A DNA stretch of 64,000 nucleotides, from NCBI GenBank assembly GCA_958496175.1, contig OY292279.1, forward strand, positions 5,766,001-5,830,000, in the 5' to 3' direction. Source of the stretch: Sisyra terminalis. Taxonomy: Eukaryota; Arthropoda; Insecta; Neuroptera; Sisyridae. Positions 50,101-57,143 of the stretch are shown in pieces; the stretch's first letter is position 1; the number at the start of each line of letters is the position of its first letter. A program made the position numbers and the translations under genes. The notes under the pieces are model-generated. The model was not told the DNA's origin. It worked only from the letters and a program-made list of their open reading frames with translations, and made no database searches.

Positions 50101-53100
50101 TATTTTACGTCAAGGTGTACTGGTATCTAAAAAATAGTTATTAGAAGCTAACTTATATTAATAATTAGTACCTAATATATTTTTAATCATGGGGGTCAAC
50201 TCAAAAACTCAAAAATTAAGTGAATATTTGCATAACAAGTTGTTTTTATCTTTTTGTAATATGGCGTCCCATTTCCTTAAATCTAAAAAGATCATAAATC
50301 CATAGAAAAATGGATGAGGAATCCAAAAAAAAAAATGGTTTCGTAATTGTACTAAATTTTTATTATAGTTAAAAATCAAAATTAAAACAAAAATGCTATT
50401 TTGTTCTTGGTTCTTATTCACCGATATAGCTCTTAATTTTTTTCCTAGAAGCTACCATCAGCCCTCAAAACATATCCAAAATTCAGATGAATCGATTCAC
50501 GCGTTCCTGAGAAAATCAATTTTTTCTGAATATTACATATTTTGCTTTTTATCAAAAACCGATTGGGTTAGAGATCTGAAACTTTCTCATTAGTACCTAA
50601 AAATCCTCACAGTATCGTGTCGATATCTTTTAAGGGCAAATTTACTATAGTTATACCCCTAGGGCCTTTGAAAGGAATAAATTAAATTTGAATTTGGCAC
50701 ATAAAATTCTAAAATTGGTTAAAAGTAGTTATCGCTATTATCGGCTATGCTACACTAGCGCCCTCAGTAAATGACACCCGGAAGATAGCCATTTGGAGGA
50801 ACACAAAATTAACATTGAGCTAGCCTCCCCTGTTTTCAATAATCATCTTAATCTGAAAAAAAAAATCTAAAATATATCAACTTTTAAGTGAGAAATGAAA
50901 TACGCTAGTCTTTTATAAAACCTTTACAGTCTATTGAAAATGCTTACAACCATTGGGATGTGATTCTTTTATGTATATTAAAGTATGTTCTTGTAAAAAA
51001 GATATATAGATCCAAAAAAATAAAATTCAAAATTACAATCAACAACAGTTTCTGCACCAAAAAAAAATCATTTCCATTATGTGTGATCAATAATAGTACC
51101 AATTTGGACCTATGGAGTGGAACTTTGGGGCACAGCATCCAACTCAAACGTGGAAATAACACAAATATTTTATTCCAAAGTTCTGCGGATAATAATCGGT
51201 ACACCATGGTGCATAAATATTATAAGAATCCACGATGACCTACAGGTGGAACATCAAACTAAACTTAATGATCATCCAAACCATCTTGCCTTGACTCTTC
51301 TTGATAACAGTGCGGATGTTAAACGTCTCAAAAGAGTGTCGATTCTTGAGCTGACCGATTTAAGTGAAATTAGGTAATAGAGTTATTATTTAAGAAAACT
51401 ATTTTTACTATAATTATATTTAGAATATTATTATTGTTGTTTTACAATAATTTTTAATGTAAATTGTGTCATTGGACACAACTAACCCACAAGTGTTGTA
51501 AGTGTGGCATATTGCAATTATTGCCAAGAGGCAGATGGTGCAAAAATAAAATTTGTAAATGAAAAAAAAATTATGTATGAATATCAAAGTGGTTCATAAA
51601 CTCTAAGTTCTTATTTTTGAACTCTCAACCTATAAGGTCATTTTTGAGAGAAAAAAATGAGGCTTTCAAATATAGTAATATGCTTCAAAACTAGTTTTAA
51701 GATGCTCCTTATGTCGTCTTATATTCTTGGTGGTTAAAAACATGAAAAGGATAAAGTATAGTGACAGGTGAACCAATTAGAATAGAAATAATCCTTTTCT
51801 TTTTAAATAAATAGCTATTAAACTAAAAAGCCGGAAAAATTGCCTTCCAGGACGGATGAAGTCCAAGATTGTGATCCTTATTGATGTTATTGAGAATTTC
51901 GTAGATCTCTATTCTTTCTCGGTGCTATTTTATTTAAGGGTGGATCACCGTCAGAAAAAAGAAATTTCGATTTTTTTTTCCATAAATGTCTTCTTAACAT
52001 TCAAGAATAACGTGTTAAAAGGATTAGAATAGTTGACTAATGTATTTTCAATGATAAAAATTGAATAAATTGATAATAACATAAAAAAATTTAAATGCGT
52101 TTTTCTCGAAATCAACTTTTTAAAACTGGGAGACAAGATTGCACAGAAACTATCCGACGGATTGACTTGAAACTGGAGAGTGTTATAGTTCAACACGTCT
52201 TCTTGATACTGAATCTCTGAAATTGGCCAAACCTCCCCCCCTAAAAGTGGGAGGGGAAAAGGTCTAAAAAAAGGTCGTTTTTTTTAATTTTTTTTTCAAA
52301 GTCACACCATTTTGTGAATTTTCAACTTTTTTTCGATTTTCGAGGTTTAGTACCAAGAAGACGCATTACCAAAACCTAAATTCTTTGAAAAATCATGATC
52401 CGACTTCCGGCTTCTGAGAAAACTTGTCTCCCGTTAGCCTCCTCATTTTTGAGGACCCTTTTTCAAAGCGCTGTAAAAGGGGGAGGGAGCGACATATCGG
52501 GGCAAATAAAAAAAAAAGTTCAATACTTCAACTTTTACATGCCGAAGACCGTTTTTTAATATCTCTAAACAAAAAAAAATGGCAGCAGTTTTAAAAAAGT
52601 CATTTTTTTTTACGTTCTGACGGTGATCCACCCTTAAGGGGGAAATGATTAAATGTTTGGCAAATTGGTAAACATTAAACACATCTGACCTAACTATAGA
52701 ACTGGGAAAAAATTGAAAAAAAAAAAACAAATTTGAGAAAAAATATTTATCAGTGTTGGATATATAGGACATGCAAAATTTCAAGAAATTTATTACACTT
52801 ATCAATTAAGAGACAATTTTGGTAGCCACCTGTTATCAAAATTGAAAAATTGATAACTTTTCAAGTTCAAAGACTGAAAATTAAAATATCAATCAAAAAT
52901 TTTATGCAAATTTTAATTTATGCAAGAATAAGTTCCAGAAAACTCCTGACCATTTTGCCAATTGTTGTTAGATCAAAGGAATGTTTTTGAAATGTATTCA
53001 AAGGTATTAGATTACTTCCAAAATAACAAAATATGAGGAAATATGTCTCAAAATTGAATTGAGTCGAAAAGGGTTAATTGCAGTAAATAAATAACAGAAA

Positions 53101-53440
53101 ATTTTTTACAGCAGTTCAACCCTATAAACTTTACCATCGTGAAGGGAAAAGAAAGCTTTTAATTATCAATTATTATACCTAAACTATAACATGGCATCAT
53201 ATTCTTTTTTAAATTTTTTCAACTCGGAAAAAAAGCTTCAGAAAATTGAAAATAAATGCAGCTACTATAGACGCGAGAGTACATTTGATATGCTACTTAC
53301 CCCTTTGTGGTTTTGAAGTAAAATGTTAAAATATTTTAAAAAAAAGCCTTACCTTCTTCTATAGTCAAAGTCTTTGCCGCTTTACTCAATTTCCCCTGAC
53401 TATTATAGTCGATCTCATGCAAAATTGATTCCTCTTTCAT
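40975..53440 (-). CDS. NHA/SLC9B-type Na+(Li+)/H+ antiporter, nine coding exons, 506 aa
   Basis: Joined exons (53353-53440, 48781-48974, 45622-45914, 45331-45548, 45106-45212, 43119-43280, 41421-41564, 41251-41352, 40975-41187) give 1,521 nt with every junction in frame and GT-AG. The protein matches the CPA2/NHA family: a membrane segment at 62-79, LLGMLLVG (115-122), AGLGLN (156-161), PWTWGCLNGLVITAVSPSVV (198-217), AFALIG-like GFEINLG in exon 7 and AWIPKATVQ (428-436). Arg404 and Lys432 sit where the family has conserved charges. Family members exchange Na+ or Li+ for H+ across plasma or organelle membranes, and 506 aa is near the usual length. Unusually, the expected Asp-Asp pair reads Ser246-Asp247. 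Insects have more than one NHA paralogue, so I do not give a symbol. Introns 1, 2 and 5 carry mobile elements. Confidence 0.93.
41251..41352 (-). CDS. Antiporter exon 8 (residues 403-436)
   Basis: Acceptor TTCAG|GCTCG, donor CAG|GTAATT; 34 codons. It carries Arg404 and the hallmark AWIPKATVQ with Lys432, one of the best conserved NHA signatures. Flanking introns are 68 and 63 bp. Confidence 0.93.
41421..41564 (-). CDS. Antiporter exon 7 (residues 355-402)
   Basis: Acceptor ATTACAG|AATCC, donor ACC|GTATGT; 48 codons. It contains LLWKFMEPISFALIGFEINL, the counterpart of the family's WDIFQPLLFGLIGAEV-like segment, followed by the next helix (LVLWCILAFLLALT). Confidence 0.9.
41565..43118 (-). 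other. Intron 6, no further gene seen
   Basis: About 1.55 kb. The middle (42,180-42,900) has more even base composition than its flanks, but I found no open frame or protein motif in it. Confidence 0.6.
43119..43280 (-). CDS. Antiporter exon 6 (residues 301-354)
   Basis: Acceptor TTTTAG|GAACATG, donor TTTAC|GTAAGA; 54 whole codons. Two hydrophobic stretches (TLFIGIGSVFASLG and GVAGTLACIISAFTAA) flank a short loop with ADYIGYG, followed by SWKKTWGEIY. Both introns around it are long (1.8 and 1.55 kb). Confidence 0.88.
43533..43583 (+). ncRNA. Degraded hammerhead motif
   Basis: Hairpin GAUUGC-UUG-GCAAUC, GAAA and UACGUA are intact, but the core reads UUGAAGA (C3 changed) and UC after stem III is reduced to A before UGGG. 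It is expected to be inactive. Confidence 0.55.
43702..44899. repeat. Nested foldback element, about 1.2 kb
   Basis: Arms of over 400 bp mirror each other: CTCTTAATATTAATATTAAG and CGCAAATTTCGATTTTCC on the left return as their inverses near 44,755-44,810. The ends read CTAGGCTTATTCAAAAAAAA and TTTTTTTTAAATAATTCTAATAG. The centre (44,150-44,430) is unique AT-rich DNA. Near-identical short open frames on opposite strands at 43793-43978 and 44613-44807 simply reflect the arms. Confidence 0.85.
45106..45212 (-). CDS. Antiporter exon 5 (residues 265-300)
   Basis: Acceptor TTTCAG|AAAGC, donor AAT|GTGAGT. It encodes a hydrophobic, Gly-rich helix (DGPIAVFIGVGLGVIMG) and ends in the loop HFPDKNN, matching the middle of NHA proteins where a membrane helix precedes a hydrophilic turn. 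Confidence 0.88.
45331..45548 (-). CDS. Antiporter exon 4 (residues 192-264), core ion-binding region
   Basis: It begins after ATAG with the base completing Lys192, then WILNVPWTWG and VITAVSPSVVIP, the discontinuous-helix region of the fold. Residues 240-254 read IAATTISDVISIAAF, where the family usually has an Asp-Asp pair; the codons are AGT GAC, so Ser246 replaces the first Asp. The donor is ACAA|GTAAGT. Flanking introns are short (73 and 118 bp). Confidence 0.92.
45622..45914 (-). CDS. Antiporter exon 3 (residues 95-191)
   Basis: The acceptor GGTTACAG|TTTATG continues exon 2 in phase 0. It encodes several membrane segments with VPQLLGMLLVGVIVR and ILLPAGLGLNAKNLR. In relatives I recall the latter as RAGLGLD, so Pro155 and Asn161 may be departures. 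The donor is AA|GTAGGT; using it instead of the TAG|GTAATT five bases on avoids an in-frame stop and joins perfectly to exon 4. Confidence 0.9.
46418..46838. mobile_element. Non-autonomous hAT element with 8-bp target duplication
   Basis: Tips CAAGGGTGTCAAA and TTTGACACCCCTG are inverted repeats, flanked by a perfect CTGTAGGT on both sides (46410-46417, 46839-46846). The 8-bp duplication and CA-GGGTGTCAAA tips are diagnostic of hAT transposons. The GC-rich subterminal block GCGGCTCGCGGGCCGCATGC contrasts with the AT-rich surroundings. At 421 bp it has no transposase. Confidence 0.93.
47534..48220. repeat. Foldback element, about 690 bp
   Basis: Arms mirror around about 47,885: ATTTTTTCCTCCAATTA versus TAATTGGAGGAAAAAAAT, GTGAAAATCATTACAATATT versus its inverse, and CACACATAAATTTTCATC versus GATGAAAATTTATGTGTG. 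Near-complete palindrome with scattered mismatches and no coding capacity. No target duplication could be fixed. Confidence 0.85.
48282..48525. mobile_element. Family 2 hammerhead element, copy D (right half only)
   Basis: Starts abruptly at AAGCAGTTACGGAGTGATCC, the centre of the other copies, and runs through the right arm to GTCAGCGAAAATTTCTTATTTTG. The entire left arm is missing, which resembles 5' truncation during reverse transcription. No clear target duplication. Confidence 0.75.
48306..48360 (+). ncRNA. Hammerhead motif with two changes
   Basis: CUGAGGA (48316-48322, free position 7), hairpin GAUUGC-UUG-ACAAUC with its closing pair lost, GAAG (48339-48342) in place of GAAA, then UACGUA, UC, UGGG. 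Stem I closes CCA/UGG. Activity is probably reduced. Confidence 0.55.
48781..48974 (-). CDS. Antiporter exon 2 (residues 30-94)
   Basis: The acceptor TTTTAG precedes AAAAATTGATG, and the donor is TCG|GTGAGT (phase 0). It encodes a short cytosolic stretch (EISKTPTGKSLNAFWPIAS) then the first hydrophobic segment, FTLLLLAFAVWGIIYFLF, then a Gly/Asn-rich loop. It is isolated by the two largest introns. Confidence 0.85.
49897..50100. mobile_element. Possible short inverted-repeat element
   Basis: GGTTCTTAATC at the left and CCGGTTAAGAATC at the right are inverted tips, and GATATTGACCCCAACC plus CCGAACCCCAGAGGTTC inside resemble a common insect repeat. No clean target duplication, so the class (perhaps hAT) is uncertain. 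Confidence 0.45.
51087..51377 (+). pseudogene. Jockey-type LINE, C-terminal fragment of the reverse transcriptase ORF
   Basis: The plus-strand frame reads VPIWTYGVELWGTASNSN, then IFYSKVLRIIIGTPWC and, near the end, LTLLDNSADVKRLKR. The WTYG..LWGTAS block and the closing RLKR region are typical of the end of jockey-clade ORF2. The stop is at 51375-51377, followed by about 190 bp and an A-rich tail near 51560, fitting a 5'-truncated insertion. It lies antisense to the antiporter gene in intron 1. Confidence 0.82.
51378..51570 (+). mobile_element. 3' untranslated tail of the jockey-type fragment
   Basis: Follows the stop codon; contains CCAAGAGGCAGATGGTGC and AAATAAAATTTG and ends in an A run at 51560-51570. 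Extent judged from the poly(A)-like end. Confidence 0.6.
51938..52633. mobile_element. TTAA-flanked inverted-repeat element, copy 2
   Basis: Starts GGGTGGATCACCGTCAGAA and ends TTCTGACGGTGATCCACCC with TTAA on both sides (51934-51937, 52634-52637). 696 bp, same internal blocks as copy 1 (CTATCCGACGGATTGACTTG, ATGATCCGACTTCCGGCTTC). Lies in intron 1 of the antiporter gene. Confidence 0.88.
53353..53440 (-). CDS. Antiporter exon 1 (start codon, residues 1-29)
   Basis: ATG at 53440-53438 opens a hydrophilic N-terminus beginning MKEESILHEIDYN and ending LTIEE, rich in acidic and basic residues and without a signal peptide, as expected for the cytosolic N-terminal tail of an NHA protein. The donor GTAAGG follows directly, leaving one base of a split codon (phase 1). 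No upstream in-frame ATG was seen in the short 5' flank. A 4.4-kb intron follows. Confidence 0.8.
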
Positions 53441-53540
53441 TTTCAATTACCACGAAAAACCCACTTACCAACTACAAACGTAAATTTCACATACAACCAC
53501 CGCACAACCACCGTCTTAAATGATCCGACAAAAATTAAAT
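53441..53540 (-). promoter_or_regulatory. Probable 5' UTR and promoter region of the antiporter gene
   Basis: Upstream of the start codon the minus strand has the repeated GCGGTGGTTGT/ACGGTGGTTGT and, about 80 bases before ATG, GATCATTTAAG, in which TCATTT resembles an arthropod initiator. A good donor consensus (TTG|GTAAGTG) lies about 25 bases before the ATG without an acceptor before it, so use of an upstream non-coding exon is possible but unproven. Confidence 0.3.
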
Positions 53541-54788
53541 AAATGCCAAACCAATATTTAATCACTATCGCAAAGATTATTTAATTAAAACGGCGATAAT
53601 TTCCAACGATTACATTCAAATATTTGATATGGAAATTGTTGGCGTTTAGTTCACATAAAAATACGTGTCGCGCGCTGTTGTGCGATAACAAATAATCAGT
53701 TAAAGCTTTTTAAACAAATGAAGCGGTGGAACGAAATTAAGTGTTACGACAATCTTTTGTTTAGAAATAAATGACTATCACAAATTTCTATTAGCCGAGC
53801 TTGTTGTGCTAATGATAATGGGAATAGGCATTCGAGGAGCTTTGTAAAGAATTTTGATAAATGTAGACACGCGTCATTGTGTGTAAATGAGGATTTAGCT
53901 TTCACTCGAGAGCTTTTAACGATAATTAACTCAAAAACTAGGTAGTTTGCTATTCTAAAACGTGAATGCTGTTATAGTTGGGGCTTTCTTGAAACTTAAC
54001 AAAAGTGTTTTTCAGCCGGGAATGTAAAGGTTAATGATTTGTACGGGGAATTATTTTTTTCTTAAAAGCTTTTTTACGTTGAAGGTGCTTAATTTTTTTA
54101 AGAAATATTGATCATAGATATTGTTTAGAAGTTGCTATGTTTCTTATAATTACAAAGACCACACACAAGAAAAATAATAAGGAAATAGAATAAGAAAAAA
54201 AATACTTATGGGACCATTCTATTAAAATAATATTTTAGTAGTTGATATTTGGTATATAAAAATTTTTACTTTTGGTGTTAGCCAAAGAATAGTTTGTGTG
54301 GTGAAGAGTATAGAAATAATATTCTGAATTAATTTCAAGTATGTGAAGAAGCAAAAAAAAAAAAAAAATTTAAAGCTTTAAACATAAATAAAGTCAATAT
54401 TTGGGAACAGAGTGGTTTTATTTATTTATTTTCTGGAGAACCATTTATTTTGATAGTAAAAACTCATATATTTACGAAAAAATAAATGAAGATTTAAAAA
54501 AAAAACAGTTTTGACGTAAAATATCAAACCATGAATAATGGTTCATATAATCCATATCATCAAACCATGATATAATTTGGAAAAAAATTGTCACTTTTTT
54601 TGGCTATGCCAAAAAAATTTGGTAATCATTTAGAAAGTTATCAAACTTTTTCATTATATATTTCAGAATGATTGATATTTTTCAATATTTTACCAGTTAA
54701 CAAGTGACTAATCCCAAAATGTCTCAACCACTTCTTTGAAATAACTTTTAAGCCAATAAATTCCAATTGAACGTCAGTTGGCTTCAAA
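53541..54788. other. Upstream intergenic DNA, no gene seen
   Basis: Includes a less AT-rich stretch directly upstream of the antiporter start (53,580-53,960), which may hold regulatory sites; the rest is AT-rich. No conserved motif recognised. Confidence 0.5.
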
Positions 54789-55034
54789 ATGAATCTATTT
54801 TCCGTTCCCTTGTCTACTATAAATTATCAAGCAACCCTTATTTTGATTTTAAAAACAAATCTAGAAAAACCAAAATTTCTCCTTAGAATGCCATCAACGC
54901 CAATGTTAGAATTTTACAGTAAAACATTGCTTTCTTTAGGAAACGAATTTAGACGAAACTTATTCCTCAGTCTGAGGAATGATGATTTATGGTTTTACAA
55001 AACACAATTAGCAATTAAAACAATATAGATGTGA

Positions 55035-55172
55035 ATATATAAAATTAAATGTGATTCCTGTGAAAAATTCTTAATTGGCCAAACTGGTAGATCTTTCTAA
55101 GCAAGATATAAGGAACTTAAAGATATACAGAAGATACAAGAATCATGTCATTGGTTAAAATCTATAAAGTTT
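55035..55172 (+). pseudogene. Penelope-like element relic with GIY-YIG-type motif
   Basis: Translating from 55035 gives IYKIKCDSCEKFLIGQTGRSF, a stop, then ARYKEL. The C-x2-C spacing followed by (Y/L)IGQTGRSF and ARYKE is the pattern of the GIY-YIG endonuclease region at the C-terminus of Penelope-like retroelements. The frame is broken by stops, so the element is dead. The open frame just before it (54789-55028) may belong to the same element but shows no motif I can name. Confidence 0.6.
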
Positions 55173-55348
55173 TAGCGACAAGTTCACTGATTGGTCGAAT
55201 TAAAGATTGAGTTTTGTACGGTGTGTTATGATTGGCCCATGCATCCTGCGCCATTCAAAAATCTACAGTGCCATGATTTACACAAAGTAAGCTTAGTATT
55301 TCTCGTTTAAAGTGACTTCTGAGTATAAAACATTTGGAACGATATTTC

Positions 55349-55375
55349 TTGCGATTTATGATTCATAAATCGCAA
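55349..55375. repeat. Perfect 12-bp inverted repeat
   Basis: TTGCGATTTATG, ATT, CATAAATCGCAA: a perfect hairpin with a 3-base loop in the spacer after the Penelope relic. A second, smaller one (AAGACC-GAA-GGTCTT) lies at 55511-55525. Function unknown. Confidence 0.7.
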
Positions 55376-55600
55376 AAAAATGATTTTTATTTAAATAACT
55401 TTTCTTTATATCTCTTAATAATAATCTGGAATTAATATTTTTCAATTTAAAACTTACTTTTGAGGATGAAGATCGTTGATTTTGTAAGGGTTATTTTTCG
55501 TTGCACAATTAAGACCGAAGGTCTTAAAAAAGATCTGTAAACTGAGAACCATACAAATTTTTTTTATCAAATTTTGGGAACTTATTTTCTTATTCTAATT

Positions 55601-55870
55601 TTAATCATTATCGTGATCAACGATCATTGGTTTAATTGTTTTTAAAGCGAAATTTTGACTTACGATTTGAAGTCTTCGAATGAAGTCCAATAACTTTCTT
55701 TCGCTGTTCGCATTTATGATTGTATCGTCTGCAAATCGAAGGTTGGAAAATCAGTTTCCACCAATTTTAATTCCACTATTTTACTTCTCCAAAGTGACTT
55801 CCAGTATAATCTCTCCTACAACAACTTCAAATTTTACAAAACTCTTTTATGACGAAAATCATCAATGCTG
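55601..55870 (-). pseudogene. LINE reverse transcriptase fragment with FADD box
   Basis: The minus strand reads NSGIKIGGN, stop, FSNLRFADDTIINANSE, then KLLDFIRRLQ and a stop at 55601-55603. GIKIGG..xxNLRFADDT is the catalytic core (motif C, F/YADD) of non-LTR reverse transcriptases. Two in-frame stops lie upstream of FADD. The fragment ends at 55,872 where TTAA element copy 3 begins, so it was probably cut by that insertion. Confidence 0.85.
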
Positions 55871-55872
55871 AA

Positions 55873-56578
55873 GGGTGGATCACCGTCAGAAAAAAAAATC
55901 ATTTTTTTTCCATAAATGTCTTTTTATAACATTCAAAAATAACGTGTTAAATGGATTGGAATAGCTGACTTAAGTATGTTCACTGATAAAAATTGAATAA
56001 TTTGATAATAACATAAAAAAATATCTTAAAAAAACTTTAAATGCGTTTTTCTCGAGATCAACTTTTTAAAACTGGGAGACAAGATTTCTCAGAAACTATC
56101 CGACGGATTGACTTGAAACTGGGGAGTGTTATAGTTCAACACGTCTTCTTGGTACTGAATTTCTAAAATTGGTCTAAAAACCCCTCCCCTCAAAGTGAGA
56201 CAGGGGGAAAGTCCAAAAAAAAGTAATTTTGTTTAACCTTTTTTTTCAAAGTCGCGCCATTTTGTGAATTTTCAACTTTTTTCGGATTTTTGAGGTTCAG
56301 TACTAAGAAGACGCATTACCAAAAGATACATTTTTTGGAAAATTATGATCCGACTTCCGGCTTCTGAGAAAACTTGTCTCCCGTTTGCTTCCTCATTTTT
56401 GAGGACCCTTTTTCAAAGCGCTGTAAAAGAGGGAGGGGGGACATATCGAAGCAAATAAAAAAAAATAGTTCAAAACTTCAACTTTTACATGCCAAAGACC
56501 GTTTTTTAATATCTCTAAAAAAAATGGCAGCAGTTTTAAAAAAGTATATTTTTTTTACGTTCTGACGGTGATCCACAC
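55873..56578. mobile_element. TTAA-flanked inverted-repeat element, copy 3
   Basis: Starts GGGTGGATCACCGTCAGAA and ends TTCTGACGGTGATCCACAC; flanks are TGAA (55869-55872) and TTAA (56579-56582), so one flank base and one tip base have mutated. 706 bp, same internal blocks as copies 1 and 2. It abuts the LINE fragment. Confidence 0.85.
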
Positions 56579-56698
56579 TTAAATTTCGAAACAAATTTGA
56601 AACCACTACATATTTGCAAGTAAGGACCACATATGAACACCCTAGAAGAATATTAATTTTACAAGGGCCACAAACTAGTCTAAATAACATTCTTAACG

Positions 56699-57143
56699 AC
56701 AAATTATATTAAAGAAACAACCTATACGAAATTTGTTTAAACTGACAAAATAATCATTACCTGATTATGATAGCCAAAAATTGTTGAAATGCGGCGTAAT
56801 AAAGAAGAAATTAAGTCACAAGACATTTATTATTATTCATTTATTTATTCAATATTAACATTTGCAAATATTTAATTCCTTTCCAAAACATTGTTTAGGG
56901 GAAAGGATTTTGGTGGAATATTTTGGTAAAAGATCGATGAATTTAGTTGTTTTTCTACAGTTTGTTTGGAAGATCATCACCAATTACGAGTAGTAACTAC
57001 AAATTATATAAAACAAACCACCTATATGAAATTTCTTTACAACTTGCAAAATAATAATTTCCTGATTATGACAGCCAAAAACGCGCCGTAATAAAGACAA
57101 AATTGAGTCATAGGACATATATTATTATTCATTAACTGCATAA
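56699..57143. repeat. Diverged direct repeat of about 145 bp
   Basis: ACAAATTATATTAAAGAAAC...CCTGATTATGATAGCC...GTCACAAGACATTTATTATTATTC (56699-56850) recurs as ACAAATTATATAAAACAAAC...CCTGATTATGACAGCC...GTCATAGGACATATATTATTATTC (56999-57143), 300 bp apart. Probably an old tandem duplication. Confidence 0.75.

Larger units (their letters stand above)
48975..53352 (-). other. Intron 1 (4.4 kb), host to several insertions
   Basis: Contains a possible hAT-type fragment (49897-50100), a jockey-type LINE end (51087-51570) and TTAA element copy 2 (51938-52633). The remainder (48,975-49,890, 50,100-51,080, 52,640-53,350) is AT-rich with no gene I can support. Confidence 0.75.
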
